From the NCBI RefSeq assembly GCF_900142135.1, contig NZ_FQZU01000001.1, positions 440,905 to 504,904 of the forward strand: a stretch of DNA of 64,000 nucleotides, given 5' to 3'. Shown piece by piece: positions 26,804-35,360 of this stretch (position 1 is the first letter of the stretch; each line of letters starts with the position of its first letter). The stretch comes from Desulfatibacillum alkenivorans DSM 16219. Lineage in GTDB: Bacteria; Desulfobacterota; Desulfobacteria; Desulfobacterales; Desulfatibacillaceae. The notes below the pieces were generated by a model, which ran no database searches, was not told the DNA's origin, and saw only the letters and a program-made list of their open reading frames with translations. A program made the position numbers and the translations under genes.

Positions 26804-28090
26804 ATGGCCGTCCCTGGTTTTCCTGAGAATCCGGATTCACAGCAAAGATCCCAACATCAATTGGAGCGTTTGCAGGAAACCCTTAATCGCGCCTACCGCA
26901 GCGTTCCTTTTTACCAGGCGGCGTTTAAGGAAAAGAATATAGACCCTCTGGACGTTGGCGGCCTGGAGGATCTGGCCAAGCTCCCTTTCACCGAGCGCAG
27001 GCATTTGGCCGAAAACTATCCTTACGGGCTGTTCGCCGTGCCGCTTCGCGACATTGTGCGCATTCACACCGCTCCCGGCGAAGGCCAGGCGCCTTCGGTT
27101 TCGGGATATACGGCCCAGGACCTGGACCTTTGGAGAGGCCTGGTGGCCCGCGCCCTGGCGGCGGCCGGAGTCAACGCCAACGACATCATGCAGATTTTTC
27201 TGGATCCCGGCCTGGCCTCCTGGGGCAGGGGATACAAGGACGGCGCCGAGGAACTGGAGGCCAGCGTGATTCCGCTGACCGCCCTTCCTCTGGAAAAGCA
27301 GCAGATGGTTTTGAAGGATTACAAAACCTCCGTGGTGGTGACCACGCCCTCCTCGGCCGAGGAATTGTGCCAGGGGCTGTACGCCAAGGGCATCAATCCC
27401 AACGAACTGGCCTTGAAAACCCTGATTTTCGCGGGCGAGCCCATAACCCTGGAAGACAGAAAGGTCATCGCCGGCAAACTCCACGTGGACACCTGGGTGC
27501 ATTACGGCCTGTCCGAAGTTCCGGGACCGGCCATCGCCTTTGAATGCAAGGCCCATGAGGGCCTTCACGTGAGCGAAGATCATTTTTATCCCGAAATCAT
27601 CAACCCCTCCACCGGAGAGCCCGCCGCTCCCGGAGAGGAAGGCGAATTGGTCCTCACAACCCTTACCACACGGGCTTTTCCCCTGATTCGCTTCCGCACC
27701 GGGGACCGGGTTTCGTATATCCAGGAGCCATGCTCCTGCGGCCGCACCCTGTGCCGGATTAACTGGCATCAGGAGCGCACGGACAATATTGTTGTCATTA
27801 AGGGCGTAAAAGTGCATCATGCACAAGTGATGGCCCACATCAGCAAGGCCTTGGGCTTTACCCCGACCTGCTGCCGTCTGCTGGCGGGCAAAAAAGGCGA
27901 CAGGGTGGGGCTGGAGGTTTGGCTGGGTATGGACGAAACCATTTTTTCCGACGAAATCAAGGAGTTGGAGAAAGTGGTGGATAACGTGGAAAACGCCCTG
28001 ATTCAGGAGCTTGGCATTACCGCCCGCGTGCGTTTGGCGGAAGGCGAAGTGGAGTGCGCTGAGCCCGGAAGACGGGAAGTGGCGCCCTGA
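26804..28090 (+). CDS. PaaK-like protein with degenerate ATP-binding loop (copy 2)
   Basis: A 428-residue paralogue of the ligase at 19847-21148, collinear with it from the N-terminus. At the position of SSGTTG (residues 90-95) it reads APGEGQ, so the phosphate-binding loop is gone. The NAYGYGL segment after it is also replaced. Other blocks survive: YGLSEVPGPAIAFEC, IRFRTGD, PCSCGRT and RTDNIVVIKGVKV. It is therefore probably unable to adenylate an acid. A regulatory, structural or acceptor role beside copy 1 is possible. ATG at 26804 follows GGGAGAGG; longer in-frame starts lie inside livF. Followed by its own ACT gene. Confidence 0.88.
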   Translation: MAVPGFPENPDSQQRSQHQLERLQETLNRAYRSVPFYQAAFKEKNIDPLDVGGLEDLAKLPFTERRHLAENYPYGLFAVPLRDIVRIHTAPGEGQAPSVSGYTAQDLDLWRGLVARALAAAGVNANDIMQIFLDPGLASWGRGYKDGAEELEASVIPLTALPLEKQQMVLKDYKTSVVVTTPSSAEELCQGLYAKGINPNELALKTLIFAGEPITLEDRKVIAGKLHVDTWVHYGLSEVPGPAIAFECKAHEGLHVSEDHFYPEIINPSTGEPAAPGEEGELVLTTLTTRAFPLIRFRTGDRVSYIQEPCSCGRTLCRINWHQERTDNIVVIKGVKVHHAQVMAHISKALGFTPTCCRLLAGKKGDRVGLEVWLGMDETIFSDEIKELEKVVDNVENALIQELGITARVRLAEGEVECAEPGRREVAP

Positions 28091-28132
28091 AGAAAAATCG
28101 GTTATGAATGATCCGGCCACAGGAGGTTTTTT

Positions 28133-28564
28133 ATGCAGGCTGAACAGATTTCCATCTTTATTGAAAATAAGGCGGGCAGATTAGCGGAAGTAGCCAGAAT
28201 TCTATCGGATTCCGACGTAAACATCAGGGCCTTGTCCCTGGCCGATACATCCGACTTCGGCGTGTTGCGTTTAATTGTCAATCATACGTCCCGCGCCCGG
28301 GACGTGCTTAAGGACAACGGTTTTACGGTGCGCCGCACCTCGGTGGCGGCCGTGGAAGTGATGGACCAACCCGGCGGCCTGCTGGCTGTTCTGGACCTGT
28401 TGAACGGCGCCGGCGTTAACATCGAATACATGTACGCTTATGCAAATCCTCCCGGAGGCAATGCGGTCATGATTTTCCGCTTCGACCGCATGGAAGACGC
28501 CATTGAACTCCTGAAGAATAATAATATGAGGATATTGGAAGCCGAAGAACTTTCCGGCATATAG
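28133..28564 (+). CDS. tandem-ACT-domain protein (copy 2)
   Basis: A 143-residue double ACT protein, the same length as copy 1. Near-identical stretches include ENKAGRLAEV, VNIRALSLADTSDFG and NAVMIFRFD. It is paired with the degenerate ligase as copy 1 is paired with the intact one, which implies duplication of a ligase-ACT module. The ribosome binding site is AGGAGG. Confidence 0.88.
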   Translation: MQAEQISIFIENKAGRLAEVARILSDSDVNIRALSLADTSDFGVLRLIVNHTSRARDVLKDNGFTVRRTSVAAVEVMDQPGGLLAVLDLLNGAGVNIEYMYAYANPPGGNAVMIFRFDRMEDAIELLKNNNMRILEAEELSGI

Positions 28565-28654
28565 CAGGATAAATCCCCTTGATTCCCAGTTATGCACCTG
28601 ATAAGGATAAGGCTTATCTTTACACATAATTTCGGAGTCACAGGAGGCATCCTA

Positions 28655-29029
28655 ATGAGCGGGAAGGAACGCAGGCGCCACAGGCGTCACAAAACCCCGG
28701 ACAGTTGTTTCGCCGCTCTCCGTGCGGAGTCAACAACTGTCGGACGCATACGGGATATCAGCAAAGGCGGCCTGTCTTTTGAATACCTGGAAGACGTGGA
28801 CGCCCCAGTCCCCTGGCACGGCGGGGAGAGCGTGGATCTTTTTATGGCCGGCGGCGGCCTTTTTGTGCGTCAAATTCCCTGCCAGACCGTGCGGGACAAT
28901 CTGGCCGCACACGACGGCCTGACCTTTTCAGGCCTTGGGGTCCGGCGCCGCGGCTTGCAATTTGAAGAACTGAACGAACAGGCCTCCGGCGAAGTGGAGG
29001 CCTATATCGCCCTGTGCTCCAGGGATTGA
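28655..29029 (+). CDS. PilZ domain protein
   Basis: A 124-residue single-domain protein. The c-di-GMP signature is present: RRRHRR near the N-terminus (RxxxR) and DISKGGLSF about 30 residues later (DxSxxG). It should bind cyclic di-GMP and act on an unknown partner. ATG 28655 has AGGAGG 8 nt upstream. It precedes a sugar-nucleotide cluster, which fits c-di-GMP control of exopolysaccharide. A diguanylate cyclase is encoded elsewhere in the window. Confidence 0.85.
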   Translation: MSGKERRRHRRHKTPDSCFAALRAESTTVGRIRDISKGGLSFEYLEDVDAPVPWHGGESVDLFMAGGGLFVRQIPCQTVRDNLAAHDGLTFSGLGVRRRGLQFEELNEQASGEVEAYIALCSRD

Positions 29030-29102
29030 ATGACGCACGCTGGGGGGCTGTGTTCATTTTTGGAGCCGTAACCAAGGACAAGCTATTTGGGACTAAGAGT
29101 TT

Positions 29103-30500
29103 ATGACGGATTTTGAAAAGAAGATTTTGTGCATCGGAGCCGGCTATGTCGGCGGCCCCACCATGGCGATGATCGCCCTCAAGTGCCCCCAGTACAAAGT
29201 GCATGTGGTGGATATCAACCCGGACCGCATCGACGCCTGGAATTCCCAGGAACTGCCCATTTACGAGCCGGGCCTGGAAGAAGTGGTTTTTGAAGCCCGG
29301 GGAAGGAACCTGTTTTTTTCCACGGACATCCAGGAAGGCATTGAAGAAGCGGACATCATTTTCGTCAGCGTCAACACCCCGACGAAAACCTTCGGCGAGG
29401 GCGCAGGCATGGCGGCCGACCTTCAATATTGGGAAAAAACCGCCCGCCAGATCCTGGAGTGCTCCAAATCCCCCAAGATCATCGTGGAAAAAAGCACCGT
29501 GCCCGTGCGCACGGCCCAGGCCATGGAACGCATCCTGGGAACCGACGGATCAGGCAAGTTCCAGGTGCTTTCCAATCCCGAGTTTCTGGCCGAGGGCACG
29601 GCCATTGAAGATTTAAAATGCCCGGACCGGGTGTTGATCGGCTCCCGGCTCACGGAAGAAGGCCTGAAAGCCCGGGATGAACTGGTCTCCATTTACGCCA
29701 ACTGGGTGCCCAAGGAAAATATCGTCACCTCCGACACCTGGAGCAGCGAGCTCTCCAAACTGGTGGCCAACGCCTTTCTGGCCCAGCGAATTTCGTCCAT
29801 CAACGCCATTTCCGCTTTATGCGAAAAAACCGGCGCCGACGTCAGCCGGGTGGCTTACGCCGTTGGCAAGGACGGCAGGATCGGCGACAAGTTCCTCAAG
29901 TCCAGCGTGGGATTCGGAGGCTCCTGCTTTAAAAAGGACATCCTGAACCTGGTGTATCTGTGCCGCAGCTACGGCCTCCAGGAAGTGGCGGATTACTGGG
30001 AGCAGGTGGTCAAGATCAACGAGTACCAGAAGGAACGCTTTGTCCTGAACATGCTTCACACCATGTTCGACACCCTGGCCGGCAAGAGGATCTGCCTCCT
30101 TGGCTTTGCATTCAAGGCCGACACCGGCGACACCCGCGAAACCCCGGGCATCTACATCGCCCAGCGCCTCGCCGAGGAGCATTGCCGGGTTGTGGTTTCC
30201 GACCCCCAGGCTTTGGACAACGCCAAAATTGACCTCAAAGATTTGGGAGACGCGGTAAGCTACGTGGAAGACCCCTACGAAGCGGCCGCAGACTGCGACG
30301 CCCTGGCGGTTCTCACCGAGTGGAATCTTTATAAAGAATTGGATTACACTAAAATATACAACAGCATGACCAAACCCGCTTTTGTGTTTGACGGCAGGAA
30401 CATTCTGGATCATCAGGCGCTGCATGACATCGGCTTCAATGTATTTCCTATTGGTAAGCCCGCGCTTACCCATTACCGGATGAATGGGCGGACAAGATGA
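29103..30500 (+). CDS. UDP-glucose 6-dehydrogenase (eukaryote-like type)
   Basis: A 465-residue enzyme oxidising UDP-glucose to UDP-glucuronate with NAD. The N-terminal Rossmann motif is CIGAGYVGGPTMAMIALKCP, a form and length typical of animal and plant UGDH rather than the shorter bacterial Ugd. The catalytic Cys is in SVGFGGSCFKKD (about 275). The C-terminal domain has LGFAFKADTGDTRETP. It overlaps the next gene by 4 bp (ATGA). It feeds the UDP-glucuronate epimerase encoded at 32278. Confidence 0.93.
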   Translation: MTDFEKKILCIGAGYVGGPTMAMIALKCPQYKVHVVDINPDRIDAWNSQELPIYEPGLEEVVFEARGRNLFFSTDIQEGIEEADIIFVSVNTPTKTFGEGAGMAADLQYWEKTARQILECSKSPKIIVEKSTVPVRTAQAMERILGTDGSGKFQVLSNPEFLAEGTAIEDLKCPDRVLIGSRLTEEGLKARDELVSIYANWVPKENIVTSDTWSSELSKLVANAFLAQRISSINAISALCEKTGADVSRVAYAVGKDGRIGDKFLKSSVGFGGSCFKKDILNLVYLCRSYGLQEVADYWEQVVKINEYQKERFVLNMLHTMFDTLAGKRICLLGFAFKADTGDTRETPGIYIAQRLAEEHCRVVVSDPQALDNAKIDLKDLGDAVSYVEDPYEAAADCDALAVLTEWNLYKELDYTKIYNSMTKPAFVFDGRNILDHQALHDIGFNVFPIGKPALTHYRMNGRTR

Positions 30501-32215
30501 GCAATCCCCTGATCGGAGCGCCCCATGGCGGGGAACTGGTTGACCTGATTGTTTCGGAAAGCCGGGCGGAGGAACTGCGCGAGCTTTCTCTGGATATGGA
30601 AAGCGTGGTCCTTACGGACCCGCAGCTTTCGGACCTGGAGCTTTTGGCCAACGGCGCATACTCCCCGTTGACGGGCTTCATGTGTAAAAACGATTGCCGG
30701 CAGGTTCTGGAAACCATGCGGTTGTCGGACGGCCTGCTCTGGCCCATCCCCATTTGCCTGGACGTGCAGGAGGATGCGGCCGCCAATCTTTCCGTGGGCC
30801 AAACCGTTGCTTTGCGCGACGCCGAGGGCTTCATGCCCGCGGTCATGCACATTAAAGACATATGGCCTGTGGATCGCCAGGCCTATGCGCAAGGCGTGTT
30901 CGGAACGGCGGATCCGGCTCACCCGGGCGTGGATCGCATGTTTAACACCATGGGAAGCCACTTTATAGGCGGGGACGTGGAGGTTCTCACCCTGCCGCTG
31001 CGTTTTGGATTCCGCAGGCTTCGCCACACGCCCCAGGAAATCCGCACCTTGTTCAAAAAATTGGGGTGGCGCAGCGTAGTCGCCTTTCACACGGAAAAAG
31101 TGCTGCACCGGCCTGACTACGAGCAAACCATCCGGGCCATGGCCCACGCCCGGGCCAATTTGCTGCTGCACCCGGTCATCGGCAGAATCCGCCCCGGCGA
31201 TATGGACACATACACCCGGGTTCGATGTTATTTGGCGGCTTGCCAAAAATACTCACCAGGCTCCATGATCACCCTCAGCCTGCTTCCCTACACCATGCGT
31301 TACGCCGGCCCCCGGGAAGCGCTGCTTCACGCAATAATCCGTAAAAATTACGGATGCACCCACTTTATTGTGGCGCCGTGCCACGCCGGCCCGGAAGCCG
31401 GCGAGTCCTGCACCGCGTTTTACGATCCGGACGCCGCATTCAGCCTGGCCGCCTCCTACGCCGGAGAGTTGAATCTGTCCGTCTTGCAATTCGAAGATTT
31501 GGTCTACGTGGAAGAGGACGGAGCTTATGTGCCTAAAAAAGAGGCCAACGGCCGAAAAATCCGGTCCATGACGGAGGAAGAGTTTATCAAGCGGATTCAG
31601 GACGGCAAAAAAGCCCCTGAATGGTTCACATTCCCCGAAGTGGCCAAGGAGATGGAACGATCCTATCCGCCCAAGTCCGTCCAGGGTTTCACTATCTTTT
31701 GCACCGGCCTCTCCGGCGCCGGAAAATCCACCATAGCCGGCCTTGTTTGCGCCCGCTTGCAGGAGATGGGCGGCCGCCCCGTCACCTTTTTGGACGGGGA
31801 TATCGTGCGAAAGAATCTATCCAGCGAGCTGGGCTTTTCCAAGGAGCATCGGGACATCAACGTGCGGCGCATTGGTTTTGTGGCCAGCGAAATCACAAAA
31901 AACCGGGGAATCGCCATTTGCGCCCCCATTGCGCCTTACGGGGCCACTCGCAGGCAAATTCGCAGGAATATTGAAACCCACGGCGGATTTATAGAAATCC
32001 ATGTGGCCACTCCTTTGACCGTTTGCGAAAAAAGAGACCCTAAGGGCTTGTATTCCAAGGCAAGGTCTGGTTTGATCAAGGACTTTACCGGGATCGACGA
32101 CCCTTACGAGGAGCCCGAACGCCCGGAAGTGACTTTGGATACAACGGATATGACTCCTGAGGAAGCCGCCCAGGAGGTCCTCTTGTATCTGGAACGGACC
32201 GGGTACATCCGCTAA
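30497..32215 (+). CDS. degenerate ATP sulfurylase fused to APS kinase
   Basis: A 572-residue fusion. Residues 1-390 have the ATP sulfurylase fold (LELLANGAYSPLTGFM). The catalytic QTRNPxHRAH motif reads HTEKVLHRPD (about 197-206), and GRDHAGPG reads APCHAGPE (about 292). The second His and the Arg-Asn pair are lost. Residues 395-572 are an intact APS kinase: P-loop GLSGAGKST (about 403), LDGDIVRKNL, FSKEHRDINVRRIGF. The likely product is PAPS for sulfating a surface polysaccharide, given its neighbours. It is not the dissimilatory ATP sulfurylase of sulfate respiration. ATP-sulfurylase activity is doubtful. Starts inside the stop of the UDP-glucose dehydrogenase gene. Confidence 0.88.
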   Translation: MSNPLIGAPHGGELVDLIVSESRAEELRELSLDMESVVLTDPQLSDLELLANGAYSPLTGFMCKNDCRQVLETMRLSDGLLWPIPICLDVQEDAAANLSVGQTVALRDAEGFMPAVMHIKDIWPVDRQAYAQGVFGTADPAHPGVDRMFNTMGSHFIGGDVEVLTLPLRFGFRRLRHTPQEIRTLFKKLGWRSVVAFHTEKVLHRPDYEQTIRAMAHARANLLLHPVIGRIRPGDMDTYTRVRCYLAACQKYSPGSMITLSLLPYTMRYAGPREALLHAIIRKNYGCTHFIVAPCHAGPEAGESCTAFYDPDAAFSLAASYAGELNLSVLQFEDLVYVEEDGAYVPKKEANGRKIRSMTEEEFIKRIQDGKKAPEWFTFPEVAKEMERSYPPKSVQGFTIFCTGLSGAGKSTIAGLVCARLQEMGGRPVTFLDGDIVRKNLSSELGFSKEHRDINVRRIGFVASEITKNRGIAICAPIAPYGATRRQIRRNIETHGGFIEIHVATPLTVCEKRDPKGLYSKARSGLIKDFTGIDDPYEEPERPEVTLDTTDMTPEEAAQEVLLYLERTGYIR

Positions 32216-32243
32216 CCGGTTTGGATCCTAAAACATATTATAG

Positions 32244-32263
32244 AAGAAAGCCTCGGCTTTCTT
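32244..32263 (+). other. perfect hairpin between APS kinase fusion and epimerase genes
   Basis: AAGAAAGCC-TC-GGCTTTCTT, 9-bp arms, 2-nt loop, ending 15 bp before the epimerase start. The T-run is short; it may tune expression or stabilise mRNA. Confidence 0.5.
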
Positions 32264-32277
32264 GAACGGAATAGTCC

Positions 32278-33285
32278 ATGACGCAACTAATTACCGGCGC
32301 TGCCGGATTTATTGGTTTTCATTTAAGCAAACAGCTTTTGGAACAGGGCGAGACGGTTGTGGGCCTGGATAATCTCAACGATTATTACGACCCCCAACTG
32401 AAGATGGACCGCCTGAAAATTCTCCAGGATTACGACAAATTTATCTTTGAAAAAGGAGAAATGGCGGACCGGGAATTCATGCCCGCTCTTTTTGAAAAAT
32501 ACGGGTTTGAAAAGGTCACCAACCTGGCCGCGCAGGCCGGGGTGAGATACTCCCTGAAAAATCCCCACTCCTATGTGGACAGCAATCTGGTCGGCTTCAC
32601 CAATATCCTGGAAGGCTGCCGCCATACCAAGGTCGCGCACCTGGTATTTGCGTCCTCCTCCTCCGTCTACGGCGCCAACACGGACATGCCCTTTTCCGTG
32701 CACCAGAACGTGGACCACCCGGTTTCCCTGTACGCCGCTTCCAAAAAGGCCAACGAACTCATGGCTCACGCATACTCCCACCTGTACGGCCTGCCTGTAA
32801 CGGGGCTCCGGTTTTTCACCGTGTACGGACCTTGGGGACGGCCCGACATGGCTTTATTTCTTTTTACCAAGGCCATTCTGGAGGGCAAGCCCATCAATGT
32901 GTTTAACAACGGCGAAATGCAGCGGGATTTCACCTATATAGACGACATCATCCAGGGGGTGGCCAAAGTGTTGGACAACATCCCCGATCCCGACCCGGAT
33001 TGGATGGGAGACGATCCGGATCCGGCCACTAGCTACACGCCGTACAGGCTGTACAACATCGGCAATAACCAGCCGGTCAAGCTGCTGAAATTCATCGAGT
33101 TGATCGAGAACGCCCTGGGCATGAAGGCGGAAAAAAACATGATGCCCATGCAGGCCGGGGATGTTCCCGCAACCTACGCGGATATCGACGATCTCGCCAG
33201 GGACGCGGGATACTGGCCTCGCACCTCGGTGGAGGACGGCGTTCGAAACTTCATAAATTGGTACCGGGAGTATTACAAAGTCTGA
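32278..33285 (+). CDS. UDP-glucuronate 4-epimerase-like SDR
   Basis: A 335-residue extended short-chain dehydrogenase. NAD motif GAAGFIGFH is at the start. The [16 protein letters not shown] segment is characteristic of UDP-glucuronate 4-epimerases. The catalytic YAASKKAN holds Yxxx[21 protein letters not shown] and RDFTYIDDI follow. It converts UDP-glucuronate to UDP-galacturonate. Located two genes after the UDP-glucose dehydrogenase that makes its substrate. Confidence 0.92.
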   Translation: MTQLITGAAGFIGFHLSKQLLEQGETVVGLDNLNDYYDPQLKMDRLKILQDYDKFIFEKGEMADREFMPALFEKYGFEKVTNLAAQAGVRYSLKNPHSYVDSNLVGFTNILEGCRHTKVAHLVFASSSSVYGANTDMPFSVHQNVDHPVSLYAASKKANELMAHAYSHLYGLPVTGLRFFTVYGPWGRPDMALFLFTKAILEGKPINVFNNGEMQRDFTYIDDIIQGVAKVLDNIPDPDPDWMGDDPDPATSYTPYRLYNIGNNQPVKLLKFIELIENALGMKAEKNMMPMQAGDVPATYADIDDLARDAGYWPRTSVEDGVRNFINWYREYYKV

Positions 33286-33364
33286 TCACGCTCCCCGTTC
33301 GTCAACCCCAGTTATAAACTGAAAAACAAAGCGGCTTACAAGCCGTAATCGCAAGGAAAAGGAA

Positions 33365-35038
33365 ATGCCAGACACCCAAGCACAGGCAAAAGAAATGAAT
33401 GAGGCCAATGTTTCCGTGTGCCCGGCGGGCGAAGTCTTTCCCCTGCCCACAGAGGCGGAGTACGAGAAGGAATTCGTCAGACTGCAGGAATTGGTAAAGG
33501 CCCAAAGGGAAATGGGCCGTGAAATCGTAGTGGTTATGGGCGTGGGCTTCGTCGGCGCCGTCATGGCCGGAGTCGTGGCCGACAGCACCGACAAAAAAAA
33601 CGGCGAACCCAACAAGTTCGTCATCGGCATGCAGCGCCCTTCAGTCCGCTCTTATTGGAAAATCCCTTACCTGAATCGCGGCGTGGCCCCGGTTGAGGCG
33701 GAAGACCCGGAAGTGGCTCCGCTCATCGAACGCTGCGTCAAGGAAAAGAAAACCCTCATCGCCACCTACACCTACGACGCCCTGACCCTGGCCGACGTGG
33801 TGGTGGTGGACGTTCAGTGCGATTACGACAAAGAGTCCTTCGGCGACTGCCGGAACGGCAAGGCCGACATCGCCGCCCTGGAAGCCAGTTTGGCTATCAT
33901 CGGCGAAAAGGTTTCCCCCGACTGCATGGTTTTGATCGAAACCACCGTGCCTCCCGGAACCACCGAGCACGTGGCCTATCCCATCATGAAAAAGGCCTTT
34001 GAGAAGCGCGGCCTCAAAGACGCCGAACCCCAACTGGCCCATTCCTTTGAACGGGTCATGCCCGGCCGCGATTACGTGGCCTCCATTCGCGATTTCTGGC
34101 GGGTGTGCAGCGGCGTGAACGACACGGCCCGGGCCAAGGTGGAAGCCTTCCTGTCCGACGTGCTCAACGTGGATAAATTTCCCCTGACCGTTCTGGACAG
34201 GCCCATTGAAAGCGAAACCTGCAAGATCGTGGAAAACTCTTTCCGGGCCACCATCCTGGCTTTCCTGGACGAGTGGAGCGTGTTTGCGGAGCGCAACGGC
34301 GTGGACCTCATCAAGGTCATTAATGCCATCAAGGTGCGCCCGACCCATAACAACCTGATCTTTCCCGGCCCGGGCATCGGCGGATACTGCCTGCCCAAGG
34401 ACGGCGGTCTGGGCGTGTGGGCTTATCATACGCTCATGGGCTTCGAGGACGACATCTTCAAAATCACGCCCATGGCCATTGACATCAACGACACCCGCTC
34501 CTTGCGTGTGGCAAGGCTGGTGCGCGACGGCCTAAGGAACGTAGGCAAGATCGTGGCCGCCTCCCGCATTGTGGTATTGGGCGCCTCGTACCGCGAAGAC
34601 GTGGGCGACACCCGGTACAGCGGGTCCGAAATCGTGGTGCGCAAGCTGGCTGAAATGGGCGGGGACATGGTCATCCACGATCCCTACGTTACCCATTGGT
34701 GGGAGCTGGAAAAGCAGGACACCTATCCGGCCCCCGGCCATTCACGCGCTCGCTTTTTCCGCAACCAGGAAGAGGTCAAGGACCTGCGCATGCACAAGGA
34801 TCTCCAGGAGGCCCTCAAGGGCGCCGACGCCGTGGTCCTGGCCGTGCGTCATCAGGCATACATGGAACTGACGCCTGACCAAGTGGTGGAGATGGTCGGG
34901 GGCCCCACGGTGGTTGTGGATTGCTTCGGCATGCTCGACGACGACAAGATCGCCCGGTATTTTGAGCTTGGCTGCGAGGTCAAGGGCCTGGGCCGCGGGC
35001 ATGTGAAGCGGATTAAGACCAGGGTGCTGGAAAAGTAA
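33365..35038 (+). CDS. nucleotide-sugar dehydrogenase, long form
   Basis: A 557-residue UDP-sugar 6-dehydrogenase-superfamily protein. A 55-residue N-terminal extension precedes the Rossmann motif VVMGVGFVGAVMAG. Then VLIETTVPPGTTEHVAYP, a central ESETCKIVENSFRA, the catalytic Cys in GIGGYCLPKD, and a C-terminal LGASYREDVGDTRYS. It is about 110 residues longer than WecC/TviB relatives. It makes a uronic acid nucleotide, substrate unknown. It is the second such dehydrogenase within 5 kb. Repeats begin directly at its stop codon. Confidence 0.85.
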   Translation: MPDTQAQAKEMNEANVSVCPAGEVFPLPTEAEYEKEFVRLQELVKAQREMGREIVVVMGVGFVGAVMAGVVADSTDKKNGEPNKFVIGMQRPSVRSYWKIPYLNRGVAPVEAEDPEVAPLIERCVKEKKTLIATYTYDALTLADVVVVDVQCDYDKESFGDCRNGKADIAALEASLAIIGEKVSPDCMVLIETTVPPGTTEHVAYPIMKKAFEKRGLKDAEPQLAHSFERVMPGRDYVASIRDFWRVCSGVNDTARAKVEAFLSDVLNVDKFPLTVLDRPIESETCKIVENSFRATILAFLDEWSVFAERNGVDLIKVINAIKVRPTHNNLIFPGPGIGGYCLPKDGGLGVWAYHTLMGFEDDIFKITPMAIDINDTRSLRVARLVRDGLRNVGKIVAASRIVVLGASYREDVGDTRYSGSEIVVRKLAEMGGDMVIHDPYVTHWWELEKQDTYPAPGHSRARFFRNQEEVKDLRMHKDLQEALKGADAVVLAVRHQAYMELTPDQVVEMVGGPTVVVDCFGMLDDDKIARYFELGCEVKGLGRGHVKRIKTRVLEK

Positions 35039-35209
35039 TGCATTCATGGGGTCAAATCTACGTTTGACGTGCATTCATGGGGTCAAATCTACGTTTGACG
35101 TTTGAGACCTTGCGAGCCGGACTTTTTGAGGCATGATTGTGCATTCATGGGGTCAAATCTACGTTTGACGTTTGAGACCTTGCGAGCCGGACTTTTTGAG
35201 GCATGATTG
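35039..35209 (+). repeat. tandem 70-bp repeat (2 full + 1 partial copies) with GTCAAA..TTTGAC palindrome
   Basis: Units 35070-35139 and 35140-35209 are identical. A 31-bp partial unit precedes them at 35039. Each begins TGCATTCATGGGGTCAAATC and contains GTCAAA-TCTACG-TTTGAC. The same core appears at 25592. The flanking 35210-35335 shares further blocks with 25720-25840. Confidence 0.9.
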
Positions 35210-35360
35210 GGTTACGAAGTTCGGCTATGGCGCTTCAAGCTGGCAGTGACGCTGTTGGACTTCAAACCCAACATGAATGCGTTCATGGGGCCGACTTGCT
35301 TGAAATAAAAGCGGCAGGGTTTCCCTGCCCAATATGATGGTTTTTTCATAGGAACTGATT

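Noticed and set aside
30497..32215. Dissimilatory ATP sulfurylase (Sat)
   Set aside because: The catalytic HxxH and GRDHAGP motifs are degenerate, an APS kinase is fused, and no aprAB, qmo or dsr genes are nearby.
35039..35209. CRISPR array
   Set aside because: The units are back-to-back with no spacers, are 70 bp long, and no cas gene is near.
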